Shown here in pieces: positions 35,069-45,016 of a stretch of DNA of 64,000 nucleotides. Made by a program: the position numbers and the translations under genes. The stretch comes from Marinilactibacillus psychrotolerans (lineage in GTDB: Bacteria; Bacillota; Bacilli; Lactobacillales; Carnobacteriaceae_A). Each line of letters starts with the position of its first letter. The stretch's first letter is position 1. Location: positions 1 through 64,000 of the forward strand of contig NZ_FMZD01000010.1 in the NCBI RefSeq assembly GCF_900101525.1. Reading direction: 5' to 3'. The notes beneath the pieces are model-generated. The model saw nothing but the letters and a program-made list of their open reading frames with translations. It was not told the DNA's origin and did no database searches.

Positions 35069-35833
35069 TTAAAATCCTCTAGAGGATCCGCCGCCGCCGG
35101 ACATACCGCCTCCACCAAAGGAACCACTGCTTCCGCCATTTGAGGATCCGCCTCCGAATCCGCCGTAATAACCTCCGCCAAATCCACCGCCTCGACCTCG
35201 TCCGCCTCTATTTCCACCAATAAAACGACCAACGAATAGAATAAGCACTACAAGGATAATCCAATAATTATTCTCTGAATCGGAAGATGACTCTTGGGGT
35301 TCAGGTACAAATCCAAGTATTTCTTCCTGATCATAACCATATTCCTCGTTAACAGACTGCGCTATATTTGTAAAAATCCCTTCTACTGCTGTAGAGTAGT
35401 CATCAGCTCCTAATGCATCCATCTGGCTATCAATCATCCGTCCAGCACTAGCATCTGTAATAGCACCTTCTAGTCCATATCCGACTTCGATTCGAATCTC
35501 TCGATCACTTTCAGAAATCAGTAAAAGTACCCCGTTATCTGAATCTTCTTGTCCAATTTTCCATTTTGTAAACAGTTCGGTTGCATATTCTTCTACAGAC
35601 AATCCGTCCAAAGATTCAACAGCTGCAACAACGATTTGTGGTTGTTCATCTGTATTTTCATAATTCCGGTTGACATTCAATATAAAATTCTCTACTTCTG
35701 AGTCAATAATATCAGCTTCATCGTAGACATAAAAATCAGTTGATGCTTCTGGCAGTGTGCTTGCTGATACAGTCATAATTGGGTTGAACATCACAAATAA
35801 AATACCCAAAACTAATATAATAGATTTTTTCAA
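35069..35833 (-). CDS. TPM-domain membrane protein (YgcG-like) with Gly-rich tail
   Basis: Residues 1-26 form a signal helix. The TPM domain (about 35-165) has Val-Tyr-Asp-Glu-Ala-Asp-Ile-Ile, Gln-Ile-Val-Val-Ala-Ala-Val, Gly-Val-Leu-Leu-Leu and Ile-Arg-Ile-Glu-Val-Gly-Tyr-Gly-Leu-Glu-Gly. A second membrane helix at about 190-205 is followed by a Gly/Ser-rich tail of about 45 residues with many Gly-Gly-Phe repeats. The start is TTG with AAAGGA upstream. It sits 34 bases after lemA. LemA and TPM proteins commonly form such a pair, thought to act at the cell envelope, but the activity is not settled. Confidence 0.9.
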   Translation of the reverse strand: MKKSIILVLGILFVMFNPIMTVSASTLPEASTDFYVYDEADIIDSEVENFILNVNRNYENTDEQPQIVVAAVESLDGLSVEEYATELFTKWKIGQEDSDNGVLLLISESDREIRIEVGYGLEGAITDASAGRMIDSQMDALGADDYSTAVEGIFTNIAQSVNEEYGYDQEEILGFVPEPQESSSDSENNYWIILVVLILFVGRFIGGNRGGRGRGGGFGGGYYGGFGGGSSNGGSSGSFGGGGMSGGGGSSRGF

Positions 35834-35867
35834 AGAGATAATCCTTTCTTATAAGCAGATTTTTAAT

Positions 35868-36434
35868 CTATTCAAAATCAACGGCAGGTGCATCTTCAGC
35901 ACCCTCATTTGCTTCAAAATAAGGACGTTCATCAAACCCTGCAATGCTTGCAAAAATAGATGTCGGGAATGATTTCACCTTTGTGTTATAGGATCGAACA
36001 ACTTCATTAAAGCGTCCACGCTCAGTTGCAATTCGATTTTCTGTTCCTGCTAGTTCATCCATTAAAGCTGTTACATTTTCGTTTGATTTCAACTCTGGAT
36101 AATCTTCCACAGAAACCATTAGGGATCTTACAGCTGTACCTAATTGCTGATTTGCCTCAATACTTTCATCAACGCTTTCAGCGGAAGTAACCCCAGCTCT
36201 TGCATCTGCAATGGCTGTAAAAATTTCTTGTTCATTATCCATTGCTCCTTGAACAGAGTTAACAAGATTTGGAATTAGATCATATCTTCGTTGTAATTGA
36301 GATTCGACCTGTGCCCATGAGGAATCCACTTTACTTTCTGATTCAATCAGACTATTATACGACCCCACTAGAGGAATTCCCATCAAGATTACGGCCAAAA
36401 CAGCCCCTACAAGTACTTTCATTTTTGTTGACAT
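35868..36434 (-). CDS. lemA: LemA family protein
   Basis: The 188-residue protein has an N-terminal membrane helix (about 6-25) and a helical coiled domain with Tyr-Asn-Ser-Leu-Ile, Ser-Trp-Ala-Gln-Val-Glu, Leu-Gln-Arg-Arg-Tyr-Asp-Leu-Ile-Pro-Asn-Leu-Val, and Arg-Phe-Asn-Glu-Val-Val-Arg-Ser-Tyr-Asn, all classic LemA motifs. It is the first gene of a two-gene operon with the TPM-domain gene. Its cellular role in bacteria is unclear. Confidence 0.93.
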   Translation of the reverse strand: MSTKMKVLVGAVLAVILMGIPLVGSYNSLIESESKVDSSWAQVESQLQRRYDLIPNLVNSVQGAMDNEQEIFTAIADARAGVTSAESVDESIEANQQLGTAVRSLMVSVEDYPELKSNENVTALMDELAGTENRIATERGRFNEVVRSYNTKVKSFPTSIFASIAGFDERPYFEANEGAEDAPAVDFE

Positions 36435-36649
36435 AAATTAAGCTCCATTCTGTTATTTGTTTTTTAGTTATCCTAGATTCTTAGTATCATTGTATTCTAA
36501 TCTCCTCACTAGTTCAATTTGTTTTTATTATGTTCATAGAGTCAATAGTAATTTGGGCCAACTTAAGTGCTTATGTCGTACTAGCAGTGAGCCATTTAGC
36601 TATAAAAAATCATAATTGTAAACTAGTCGATTTCTATAATGACCTAAAA

Positions 36650-36690
36650 AATAAGCAAAAGAGAATAGATTACCTCCTCTTTTGCTTATT
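36650..36690 (-). terminator. Terminator of the opp operon
   Basis: Arms 36650-36663 and 36677-36690 are a perfect 14-base inverted repeat (AATAAGCAAAAGAG). On the minus strand TTTTTTAGG follows. It lies just after the oppF stop. Confidence 0.9.
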
Positions 36691-36720
36691 AAATATATAA
36701 AACCTATTTTTTATTTCAAT

Positions 36721-37686
36721 TTAACTTTTCACGCTTGTTTCCTTTTCGTGATAACTTGCTTCTTTTTTTCTAAGAGCAGCTACATCTGATTCACTACAAT
36801 AAACAAAGTGACCAGGAACAATTTCGCGCAATTTTTCGTCTCCGTTGTTACTGATGTTAGGAACATAAGCTGTACGTTTACGATTGCGTTCATACTCAGG
36901 GTCTGGCAGTGGTACTGCAGATAACAGACTTTCTGTATAAGCATGTAACGGGCGATTATATACATCTTCTGCTGGAGCCAATTCCAGTAATTTCCCGGCA
37001 TTCATTACGCCAATACGGTCGCTGATATATTTTACCATTGACAAGTCATGGGCAATGAATAAGAATGTTAGGTCTTGGGACGCTTGCAGTTCCATTAATA
37101 AGTTTACAACTTGCGCTTGGATAGAAACATCCAAAGCTGAAATAGGTTCATCCGCAACGATAAACTTCGGTTTAACAGCTAATGCGCGTGCAATTCCGAT
37201 ACGTTGACGTTGTCCTCCTGAAAATTCATGGGGATAACGACTAGCATGATCGGGATTCAGACCAACCAATTGTAGTAGTTCAATTACACGGTCATTCCGT
37301 TCTTTTTTAGAAGCAGCAAGTCCGTGGATATCGATCCCCTCAGCGATAATATCACGAATTTTCATTTTAGGATTCAGAGAAGCATAAGGATCCTGATAAA
37401 TCATCTGCATATCACGTCTAAACTGAAGTAAATCTTTTTTACTAGAGATTTCATTTACTTTAGTGCCTTCGAAATCAATTTCTCCTGCAGTCGGATTGTA
37501 TAATCGAATAATCGAACGCCCAGTAGTGGATTTTCCAGAACCGGATTCTCCAACCAGTCCAAATGTTTCACCTTTGTAAATATCAAAAGTAATATCATCT
37601 ACAGCGCGAACTTCATTTTTTGTTCCTGCATTAAAGTACTGTTTTAAATTCTTGACCTCTAGTATCTTTTCATCTGATATGGCCAT
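36721..37686 (-). CDS. oppF: Oligopeptide ABC transporter ATP-binding protein OppF
   Basis: This is one of the two nucleotide-binding subunits. It shows the Walker A Gly-Glu-Ser-Gly-Ser-Gly-Lys-Ser-Thr, Gln-Asp-Pro-Tyr-Ala-Ser-Leu-Asn-Pro, the signature Phe-Ser-Gly-Gly-Gln-Arg-Gln-Arg-Ile-Gly-Ile-Ala, and Ile-Val-Ala-Asp-Glu-Pro. The C-terminus has the Cys-containing His-Phe-Val-Tyr-Cys segment found in peptide-transport ATPases. Length is 321 residues. Its start overlaps the oppD stop by one base (TAATG). Confidence 0.93.
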   Translation of the reverse strand: MAISDEKILEVKNLKQYFNAGTKNEVRAVDDITFDIYKGETFGLVGESGSGKSTTGRSIIRLYNPTAGEIDFEGTKVNEISSKKDLLQFRRDMQMIYQDPYASLNPKMKIRDIIAEGIDIHGLAASKKERNDRVIELLQLVGLNPDHASRYPHEFSGGQRQRIGIARALAVKPKFIVADEPISALDVSIQAQVVNLLMELQASQDLTFLFIAHDLSMVKYISDRIGVMNAGKLLELAPAEDVYNRPLHAYTESLLSAVPLPDPEYERNRKRTAYVPNISNNGDEKLREIVPGHFVYCSESDVAALRKKEASYHEKETSVKS

Positions 37687-38744
37687 TATAAATTGCCTCC
37701 TTTACTGTGGAGTGCAGCATATTTTTCTTTATATAGTTTTTGACGAGCTTTGATTTCTGCAGGTGGATCTATAGCAGGAGCATCTTCATGTAATAACCAT
37801 GTAGCTGCATAGTGAGTTTCAGAAACCTTAAACATTGGTGGTTCCAGCTCAGTATCTATCTTCATAGCAAATTCATTACGCGGTGCAAACGCATCTCCTT
37901 TTGGTGGATCCAGTAAATCTGGAGGTGTACCAGGAATTGCATACAAAGAATTGCTTGTTTCTAAAGTTGGCATTGAAGCTAGCAATCCCCATGTATAGGG
38001 ATGTTGAGGATTATAAAATACTTCATCAACACTACCCACTTCTACAAATTTCCCAGCGTACATTACCGCAACTCGATCTGCTACATTTGCTACTACCCCT
38101 AAATCATGGGTAATAAAGATAATGGATGTATTAATTTTTTCTTGTAGTTCTTTCATCAATTCTAGAATTTGCGCTTGAATTGTAACGTCTAGCGCTGTCG
38201 TCGGTTCATCTGCAATTAGAATATCCGGATTACATGCTAAGGCAATCGCAATAACCACACGCTGTCTTTGTCCACCAGAGAACTGATGAGGATATTGTTT
38301 CATTCTCTTCTCTGCATCTGGCAACCCTACTAATTCCAATAACTCTAATGCTCTATCATGAGCTTTATCTTTATTTAGCTTTTGATGTAATCTTAATGGT
38401 TCTGCAATTTGTTTCCCAATTGTCATTGTTGGATTCAAAGAAGTCATTGGGTCTTGGAAAATCATCGCAATCTTTTTACCACGAATTTTTTGCATATCTT
38501 TTTCCGAAGTTTGAACTAAGTCTTGTCCATTAAACAAAATCTGTCCTTCTTCAATGTTTGCATTTAGAGACAATAACTGCATAATGCTTCGAGTCGTTAC
38601 AGATTTACCTGAACCAGACTCTCCAACAATTGCTAGCGTTTCTCCTTTTTTCAGATCAAAACTGACACCACGTATCGCTTGGACTTTACCAGCGTAAGTG
38701 TCGAATGTGATATTTAAATCTTTAACTTCTAATATATTACTCAT
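37686..38744 (-). CDS. oppD: Oligopeptide ABC transporter ATP-binding protein OppD
   Basis: This is the second nucleotide-binding subunit, 352 residues. It has Gly-Glu-Ser-Gly-Ser-Gly-Lys-Ser-Val, Gln-Asp-Pro-Met-Thr-Ser-Leu-Asn-Pro, [12 protein letters not shown], and the peptide-family C-terminal extension with Pro-Gly-Thr-Pro-Pro-Asp-Leu-Leu and Asp-Ala-Phe-Ala-Pro-Arg. The usual Cys of this extension is not seen; Ala-Pro-Arg replaces the normal Cys-containing cluster. It works with OppF under the OppBC channel. Confidence 0.93.
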   Translation of the reverse strand: MSNILEVKDLNITFDTYAGKVQAIRGVSFDLKKGETLAIVGESGSGKSVTTRSIMQLLSLNANIEEGQILFNGQDLVQTSEKDMQKIRGKKIAMIFQDPMTSLNPTMTIGKQIAEPLRLHQKLNKDKAHDRALELLELVGLPDAEKRMKQYPHQFSGGQRQRVVIAIALACNPDILIADEPTTALDVTIQAQILELMKELQEKINTSIIFITHDLGVVANVADRVAVMYAGKFVEVGSVDEVFYNPQHPYTWGLLASMPTLETSNSLYAIPGTPPDLLDPPKGDAFAPRNEFAMKIDTELEPPMFKVSETHYAATWLLHEDAPAIDPPAEIKARQKLYKEKYAALHSKGGNL

Positions 38745-38758
38745 TCATATTCACCCCG

Positions 38759-39808
38759 CTAATCTTTCATTTTTGGATCAAATGCGTCACGTAGTCCGTC
38801 AGCCAACAAGTTGAACGAAATCATTAGTATACATAGAACACCTGCTGGATACCACATTAAATGCGGTAAAAATCGGAACGTTTTATATCCATCACTGATC
38901 AATGTACCTAATGAAGCAAGTGGTGCTGGAATACCAATACCAATAAAGCTCAAGAAAGCTTCAAAAAAGATCGCTGCTGGAATAGAAAACATTGTCTGAA
39001 TGATAATGACACCTGATAGATTTGATATAAGATGTTTTGTCGCAATTTTCCATGGTGACTCACCAAGTGTTTGCGCTGCTAATATATATTCTTGATTCTT
39101 CAGCTTCAAGGTCTGGGCTCGAACAATCCGAGCCATAGGTATCCACCCGGTAATTGCTAAAGCAATGATAATAGAAGTAATTCCTGGATCTAAAACAAGG
39201 ATCATCAAGATAACAACAACCAAGTTTGGAACACCAGATAATATTTCTAAGATCCGCTGCATGACGTTATCAATTCTTCCGCCAGTCCATCCGGAAATTA
39301 AACCATAAGTTACACCAATCGTTAAGTCAAATAGCGCTGCTACAAAAGCAATGATTAATGATACGCGTGTTCCGTAGAGTATACGTGAAAGTAAATCACG
39401 CCCTAGACTATCGGTTCCTAAAAGATAATAGACATCATCACCAGCATTTACCTGTGCATATTTATCTATTCTTTCTACTCCAGGTTTAGCTGTTCCGTTA
39501 AGTCCGTTGATATCAATTCCAGGTACTTTAGGCGGCAAACTTGAATGTTCAGTTATCTGTGCTTCTGGACTGTGCGGTGCAATAATCGGCGCCGCAAAAG
39601 CAAGCAAAACAATTATGCATATTATAACCAGACTAACTACAGCCGCCTTATTTTTCTTCAATCTTCTCCAAGAATCTTGCAGGAAGCTTAAAGAAGGGGC
39701 TGAGATCTTTTCATTATCTTCTGTAGCTGACCCACTAACACGCTCAAACATGTCAGAAGAAAATTTATTTTTTTGGTCGACTACTGGATTATTATCTTGC
39801 GTTCCCAT
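38759..39808 (-). CDS. oppC: Oligopeptide ABC transporter permease OppC
   Basis: The 349-residue protein has an N-terminal cytoplasmic extension, one membrane helix near 52-72, a large extracytoplasmic segment, and the five-helix permease core with Leu-Gly-Thr-Asp-Ser-Leu-Gly-Arg-Asp-Leu. The EAA loop is Tyr-Ile-Leu-Ala-Ala-Gln-Thr-Leu-Gly-Glu-Ser-Pro-Trp-Lys. AGGAGG precedes its ATG. It is separated from oppB by two bases. Confidence 0.93.
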   Translation of the reverse strand: MGTQDNNPVVDQKNKFSSDMFERVSGSATEDNEKISAPSLSFLQDSWRRLKKNKAAVVSLVIICIIVLLAFAAPIIAPHSPEAQITEHSSLPPKVPGIDINGLNGTAKPGVERIDKYAQVNAGDDVYYLLGTDSLGRDLLSRILYGTRVSLIIAFVAALFDLTIGVTYGLISGWTGGRIDNVMQRILEILSGVPNLVVVILMILVLDPGITSIIIALAITGWIPMARIVRAQTLKLKNQEYILAAQTLGESPWKIATKHLISNLSGVIIIQTMFSIPAAIFFEAFLSFIGIGIPAPLASLGTLISDGYKTFRFLPHLMWYPAGVLCILMISFNLLADGLRDAFDPKMKD

Positions 39809-39810
39809 GT

Positions 39811-40755
39811 TTAATTTCCTCCTTCTGACGATACACGGATACGTGGATCAATGATTCCATATAAGATATCTACTACTAATATAATAAATACAAGCATAGC
39901 AGAGTAAAGTATTGTAACACCCATGATGGTTGGATAATCATTTGTAGTAATGGATTTTACAAATTGCTCACCAATTCCAGGAATAGCATAGATATTTTCT
40001 ACAACTAGAGATCCTGTCATTAAGGCAACAGCCATTGGACCTAAGAGCGTTATTAATGGAATTAACGCATTTCTTACCCCATGTTTAAAAGCTACTCCCC
40101 ATCTGCTGAGACCTTTAGCACGTGCAAGCTCTACATAATCGCTGCCTAATACATCTACCATCTCGGTACGAATAAAACGAGCAGAATCTGCAAGTGGTGC
40201 GATAGCTAAAGCTAAGGTAGGCAATATAGATGATTTAAATCCACCATCCCATAAAGCAATCGGTAGCCAACCTAACTGAACTGCAAACAGCAGTTGAAGT
40301 AAAACAGCAAAAACAAAGTTAGGAATGGATCGTCCTAGTATCGCTGTTAGAGTTGAAAGTGTATCGATCCATGTGTTTTGTTTCATTGCTGAGATCACAC
40401 CTAAAACGATCCCGAAAAATGTTCCTAAAACAACTGCTTGAAATCCTATCTGAAGAGAAGGACCTACTCTAGTAGACAATAGTTGTGAAACTGGAGTATT
40501 ATCAAATTGGAAAGAAGTTCCTAAGTCTCCAACAAATAGTCCTCCAATATAAGATAGATACTGAACCGGTACTGGATCATTTAGTCCATATTGTTCATTC
40601 ATAATAAGAATTTGTTCAGCAGAAAGTTTTTCTTGGTTTGTATATGGTGTACCCGGCAGTAACTTCATTAAAAAAAACGTAATCGATGCAATCAAAAATA
40701 AGGTCAATAACATGTAAAAAACACGCATTCCAAAATATTTCATGTAATTTTTCAT
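39811..40755 (-). CDS. oppB: Oligopeptide ABC transporter permease OppB
   Basis: The 314-residue protein has six membrane segments. The N-terminal Arg-Val-Phe-Tyr-Met-Leu-Leu-Thr-Leu-Phe and the EAA loop Tyr-Val-Glu-Leu-Ala-Arg-Ala-Lys-Gly-Leu-Ser are typical. GGAGGTG is 8 bases before the ATG. oppB starts the B-C-D-F unit. The substrate-binding gene oppA lies further upstream and is separated by a gene on the opposite strand, so oppBCDF probably has its own promoter near 40760-40900. Confidence 0.94.
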   Translation of the reverse strand: MKNYMKYFGMRVFYMLLTLFLIASITFFLMKLLPGTPYTNQEKLSAEQILIMNEQYGLNDPVPVQYLSYIGGLFVGDLGTSFQFDNTPVSQLLSTRVGPSLQIGFQAVVLGTFFGIVLGVISAMKQNTWIDTLSTLTAILGRSIPNFVFAVLLQLLFAVQLGWLPIALWDGGFKSSILPTLALAIAPLADSARFIRTEMVDVLGSDYVELARAKGLSRWGVAFKHGVRNALIPLITLLGPMAVALMTGSLVVENIYAIPGIGEQFVKSITTNDYPTIMGVTILYSAMLVFIILVVDILYGIIDPRIRVSSEGGN

Positions 40756-41012
40756 CGATTCAACACCTCCATCATTAATTATGGTTCAAAAAAATAATAT
40801 ATTGTATAGGATATGCTTTTGCAACTAAAAATGCAAAAACTTTTTTGAGTTTTCTTAAAAATAATCTTACTATAAAAAAACTGTTCATTCCAAGTTCACA
40901 CTACTCTTTAAGTAAACATTCTTTCAATAATATATTTTACAATTTATTGTGATCTCTATCATTTTGATGTACATTAATGAGTAGAACTTTTCATATCAAA
41001 GGAGAATGATTC

Positions 41013-41381
41013 ATGCAAAAAAAATGGAATATTTTCACTATCAGTAGTATTCTAGCTATTTTAATTTTTATACTTGAATTTATTTTATATAAAGAAATTA
41101 CTTTTATTTATACGACAAATATTTTCTTTTATCCAGCAAGTTTCTTTCTTATTATTGGTTTATTCAGTCTTGTTATTCGTTCAGGATCATTTGACTTTTT
41201 TTACTATAGTTTTAAAAAAGCTACTCGTCGTTTAAGAAAAAACACTTTGGAAAAAGACAGTGATATAACTGTTTCATATTTATCAGATACTTTTGGAACT
41301 CATTACCCTTTCTTTGTTAAAGTAGGTTCTATCTTAATGACAATCTCTTTAATGGCTTTGATTGGCCATTATCTTTTTTAA
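41013..41381 (+). CDS. DUF3899-like membrane protein
   Basis: The 122-residue product has about three membrane segments (about 10-27, 33-53, 101-120) with Arg-Ser-Gly-Ser-Phe-Asp-Phe-Phe-Tyr-Tyr-Ser-Phe-Lys-Lys between the second and third, the pattern I associate with DUF3899 proteins. AAAGGAGA precedes the ATG. It lies on the plus strand between oppA and oppBCDF. The function is unknown and the family call is by eye. Confidence 0.75.
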   Translation: MQKKWNIFTISSILAILIFILEFILYKEITFIYTTNIFFYPASFFLIIGLFSLVIRSGSFDFFYYSFKKATRRLRKNTLEKDSDITVSYLSDTFGTHYPFFVKVGSILMTISLMALIGHYLF

Positions 41382-41390
41382 AAACGATCT

Positions 41391-41435
41391 ATTACTCTAA
41401 CAATAGAAAGTATTATTCTCTATTGTTAGAGTAAT
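41391..41435 (+). terminator. Terminator of the DUF3899-like gene
   Basis: Arms 41391-41407 and 41419-41435 form a perfect 17-base inverted repeat with an 11-base loop. A T-rich stretch follows on the plus strand. Confidence 0.85.
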
Positions 41436-41541
41436 AATTCTTTCCGTCTTTTTATAAATTCATCATTTTAATTTACCATCAAAGAAACTCTCGTTAAGAG
41501 AAAAAGTGCATATTTTTAGATCAGTTAAACACTCAAAAAAA

Positions 41542-41563
41542 GAGTGGATTTTAAAGTCCACTC
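41542..41563 (-). terminator. Terminator of oppA
   Basis: On the minus strand GAGTGGA pairs with TCCACTC and runs into TTTTTTTGAG. It lies 37 bases after the oppA stop. Confidence 0.8.
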
Positions 41564-41599
41564 CATTTTTGCGGTGTTACTGTTAATATCTGTATCTTT

Positions 41600-43279
41600 T
41601 TATTCTTTACCTTCAATATGAGCCCATTTGTATGAGTAATCTGCCCCTGTAAGATGTACTGCGATATCTTTAACATAAGGTTTTTCAAGAACTGCATAAG
41701 CACGTTGGTAAACTGGAGCAATACCAGCTGTATCCATTAAGATTTCTTCTGCTTTAAGCATATCTTGCCAGCGCGCTTCTAAGTCATCTACATTTGAGCG
41801 TGCGCTTTCGATTAATGCATCATATTCTTCATTGCTGTATCCTGATTTATTATTTCCATTATCTGTATGGAATAATTCTAAGAAGTTAATTGGATCCGCA
41901 TAGTCAGCACCCCAACCAGCAAATTGAATATCGTAGTCTCTGTTAGTATCGGCATCTAAACGAACTTTAAATGGTACATTTCTTAATTCGATGCTTAAGC
42001 CAGGTAGATTACTTTCTAGCTGTGCTTGCATGAATTCAAGAGATTTTTTAGAGTTTTCTGAATCATCACCAAGCATTTCTAATGTGATTGAGTCTTCCCC
42101 TAATTCTTCTAATCCAGCTTCCCAATAATCAGCAGCTTGATCAGCATCGAATGAAAGTAAGTCTCCACTTTGTTCACGGAAATCTTCGCCTGATTCAGGA
42201 TCTGCTGCTAAACGAGCAGGAACAAGACCATTTGCAGGTACTGATCCATTTTGTAACACGGTATCAGCGAATCCTTGTTTGTCAAATGACATCGCAATAG
42301 CTTTACGAATATTTTCATTTGCTAAAGGTGTATCTTCGCCATTACGCGCTTGATTCATCTTGAAGTAGAAGACAGAAGAAGTTGGTTCTTCAAGTAATTC
42401 TGGGTCACCTTGTTTTGTTTGAACGTAATCACCGGAAAGTCTCATACGGTCAATATCGCCAGCATCGTATAAGTTAAGCGCTGTTGAAGTTTCTTTTACT
42501 ACGTCAACATCAATGCGGTCTAGCTGAACTGTTTCAGCATCCCAGTATTCTTCATTTTTGACTAATGACCAGTTTAATCCAGTTCCATCCCAATCTGTTA
42601 ATTCGAATGGTCCGTTATATAGCATTGTGTCACTATTTGTAGCATATTTACCTTCTTGTTCTGTTACATATGCTTCATTTTGTGGCAAGTACATAGCTAA
42701 AGTCAATAAACTTTCAAAATAAGGTACTGGTTTTTCTAATTCAACAACTAAAGTTGTATCATCTGTAGCTGAAACACCTAATTCTGACGGTTCCATTTCA
42801 CCAGCAAGGATAGCTGTAGCATTTTTAACAACTCCATCAATCATGTAAGCATATTCTGCTGCTGTTGCTGGATCTGCTAGACGTTTCCAAGAAAATACAA
42901 AGTCATTTGCTGTTACTGGCTCGCCATTTGACCATGTAGCATCTTCTCTAATTTTAAATGTATAAGTTAAGCCATCGTCACTAACTTCAGGTTCTTCTGC
43001 AGCCATACCTAACACTAAGTCGTTATCTGGACCTTGACGATATAGACCTTCATTAACGTTGTTCAATACATTAAAACTTACAGCATCTGTAGTCAATGTA
43101 GAGTCCATAGTAGGAATTTCTGCACTTTCAACTATGTTTAATACTTGTTCTTCTTGAGCACCTTCAGAGCCTTCACCAGAATCTGTGTTGTCAGCAGAGT
43201 CGCCGCCGCCACAAGCTGATAATAGTAAAGCACTTGTTAAAGTAAGTCCGAAAGTACTTAGTAATTTATTCTTTTGCAT
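41600..43279 (-). CDS. oppA: Oligopeptide-binding lipoprotein OppA
   Basis: This is the extracellular substrate-binding protein. The lipobox is Leu-Ser-Ala-Cys23 followed by Gly-Gly-Gly, then an acidic linker. The family motifs Pro-Thr-Met-Asp-Ser, Asn-Val-Asn-Glu-Gly-Leu-Tyr-Arg, Thr-Trp-Ser-Asn-Gly-Glu-Pro-Val-Thr-Ala-Asn-Asp-Phe-Val-Phe-Ser-Trp, and Gln-Phe-Ala-Gly-Trp-Gly-Ala-Asp-Tyr-Ala-Asp-Pro are present. Length is 559 residues. AGGGGG lies 7 bases before the ATG. It is transcribed alone, which allows more binding protein than transporter. Confidence 0.94.
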   Translation of the reverse strand: MQKNKLLSTFGLTLTSALLLSACGGGDSADNTDSGEGSEGAQEEQVLNIVESAEIPTMDSTLTTDAVSFNVLNNVNEGLYRQGPDNDLVLGMAAEEPEVSDDGLTYTFKIREDATWSNGEPVTANDFVFSWKRLADPATAAEYAYMIDGVVKNATAILAGEMEPSELGVSATDDTTLVVELEKPVPYFESLLTLAMYLPQNEAYVTEQEGKYATNSDTMLYNGPFELTDWDGTGLNWSLVKNEEYWDAETVQLDRIDVDVVKETSTALNLYDAGDIDRMRLSGDYVQTKQGDPELLEEPTSSVFYFKMNQARNGEDTPLANENIRKAIAMSFDKQGFADTVLQNGSVPANGLVPARLAADPESGEDFREQSGDLLSFDADQAADYWEAGLEELGEDSITLEMLGDDSENSKKSLEFMQAQLESNLPGLSIELRNVPFKVRLDADTNRDYDIQFAGWGADYADPINFLELFHTDNGNNKSGYSNEEYDALIESARSNVDDLEARWQDMLKAEEILMDTAGIAPVYQRAYAVLEKPYVKDIAVHLTGADYSYKWAHIEGKE

Positions 43280-43700
43280 TTGTTTTCCCCCTGTAATATT
43301 GATGCTTTGTCAGAAACAAAGTAAGTAGTGATGTTTTAAATTAGTTTACTCAAAATATTCTATCATCTATTTATCATATTTGCAATACCCTCCCTTAATT
43401 TTTTAACCTTTCTCATTCTTAATATAACCGCAATGTATATCTTCACTTCAATGATTCCTTTAGTATTTTACCTACTCAACGTGTTTAATAACTATATCTA
43501 TAAATAACTGCACCTACGCATAAAAAGAAAATATTTTCATTTTATGCACTGATAGATTTAGAACAATCATCACCGTCCTCTTCAACTGTGTTTTAAAGCA
43601 TGTTATACTGAAATAGTAATATTTTATGATATTTTAATAAATTATAATATATTTATAAACCTTTTGAAAAGTTATTTTTATCATTATAAGGAGAGATTGG
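43280..43700. other. Divergent intergenic region oppA/kbl
   Basis: The region is AT-rich and should hold the promoters of oppA (minus) and kbl (plus). No gene, riboswitch or repeat is evident. A candidate kbl promoter is TTGAAA at about 43663 with TATAAG near 43684, but its spacing is short. Confidence 0.45.
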
Positions 43701-44891
43701 ATGACAAGTCATAAACTAAATACCTTTCTAGAGAAAAACTTAACAGAACTAAAAGAAAACGGATTGTACAACGAAATCGATACATTGGAAGGTCCTAATG
43801 GATCAGAAATTACCATTAATGGACAGACTCTAATCAACATGTCTTCTAATAATTATCTAGGTTTCGCAAATGATACACGTTTGAAAGAAAAAGCGAATGC
43901 TGCTACAGATAAATTCGGCGTAGGAGCTGGTGCTGTTCGCACGATTAATGGTACCCAAAGTATCCATGATGAATTAGAAGCTAAAATTGCTGATTTCAAA
44001 CAAACGGAAGCTGCTGTCGCTTTCCAATCAGGTTTCAACTGTAACATGGGTGCTATTTCAGCTGTTATGAACAAAAAAGATGCCATTCTTTCAGACGAAT
44101 TAAACCATGCTTCTATCATTGACGGCTGTCGCTTATCTGGTGCCAAAGTCATTCGCGTCAAACATCAAGACATGGATGATCTGCGTGCTAAAGCAAAAGA
44201 AACTATAGAAAGTGGCCAGTATGATAAAGTGATGTATATTACGGATGGTGTTTTCTCTATGGATGGTGATGTTGCTAATTTACCTGACATCGTGAAAATT
44301 GCTGAAGAATTTGATCTGATCACTTACGTTGATGATGCTCATGGATCTGGTGTAATGGGAAAAGGCGCCGGTACGGTAAAACATTATGGACTACAAGATA
44401 AAATAGACTTCCAGATGGGGACTCTTTCTAAAGCTGTAGGTGTTGTAGGTGGCTATGTTGCCGGCACACAGAATCTGATCGACTGGTTAAAAGTTCGTGC
44501 CCGTCCTTTCTTATTCTCTACTTCTTTGACCCCCGGTGCTGCCGCTGCATGTATCGAAGCTATTGATATCATGTCGGCCTCTACTGAAGAACATGATAGA
44601 CTATGGGAAAACGGACATTATCTTAAAGAAGGGTTAAACAAATTAGGGTTCAATATTGGAAACTCAGAAACCCCAATCACTCCTTGTATCATTGGGGATG
44701 AAAAATTGACCCAGTTATTCTCTAAACGTTTAACTGAAGAGGGTGTTTATGCGAAATCCATTGTCTTCCCGACAGTACCAAAAAGCACTGGACGTGTGAG
44801 AAATATGCCAAGCGCTGCTCATACAAAAGAACAATTAGATCAAGTACTTGCCACTTATAAAAAAGTTGGAAATGAATTAAATGTCATTTAA
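43701..44891 (+). CDS. kbl: 2-amino-3-ketobutyrate CoA ligase (glycine C-acetyltransferase)
   Basis: Kbl cleaves 2-amino-3-ketobutyrate with CoA to glycine and acetyl-CoA, the second step of threonine breakdown. It is a PLP fold-type I enzyme of 396 residues with Asn-Asn-Tyr-Leu-Gly near residue 50, [10 protein letters not shown], and the PLP Lys in Gly-Thr-Leu-Ser-Lys-Ala-Val-Gly. AAGGAG precedes the ATG. It is followed by tdh. Confidence 0.95.
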   Translation: MTSHKLNTFLEKNLTELKENGLYNEIDTLEGPNGSEITINGQTLINMSSNNYLGFANDTRLKEKANAATDKFGVGAGAVRTINGTQSIHDELEAKIADFKQTEAAVAFQSGFNCNMGAISAVMNKKDAILSDELNHASIIDGCRLSGAKVIRVKHQDMDDLRAKAKETIESGQYDKVMYITDGVFSMDGDVANLPDIVKIAEEFDLITYVDDAHGSGVMGKGAGTVKHYGLQDKIDFQMGTLSKAVGVVGGYVAGTQNLIDWLKVRARPFLFSTSLTPGAAAACIEAIDIMSASTEEHDRLWENGHYLKEGLNKLGFNIGNSETPITPCIIGDEKLTQLFSKRLTEEGVYAKSIVFPTVPKSTGRVRNMPSAAHTKEQLDQVLATYKKVGNELNVI

Positions 44892-44914
44892 TTATTCTTT
44901 ATTTTAAAAGATGT

Positions 44915-44985
44915 AGCAGTTGAATATTCTGGGTTAAGATCAGGTAATATGAGGATGAACACCCAGCCAACTGCTTTTTCTTTTG
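44915..44985 (+). terminator. Intercistronic stem-loop with U-tract between kbl and tdh
   Basis: AGCAGTTG (44915-44922) pairs with CAACTGCT (44968-44975), and inside CTGGGT (44929-44934) pairs with ACCCAG (44961-44966). TTTTTCTTTT follows. It looks like a terminator or attenuator inside the kbl-tdh region. Confidence 0.65.
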
Positions 44986-45016
44986 CCATAATAATCAGAT
45001 CAATGGAGGGACTATC

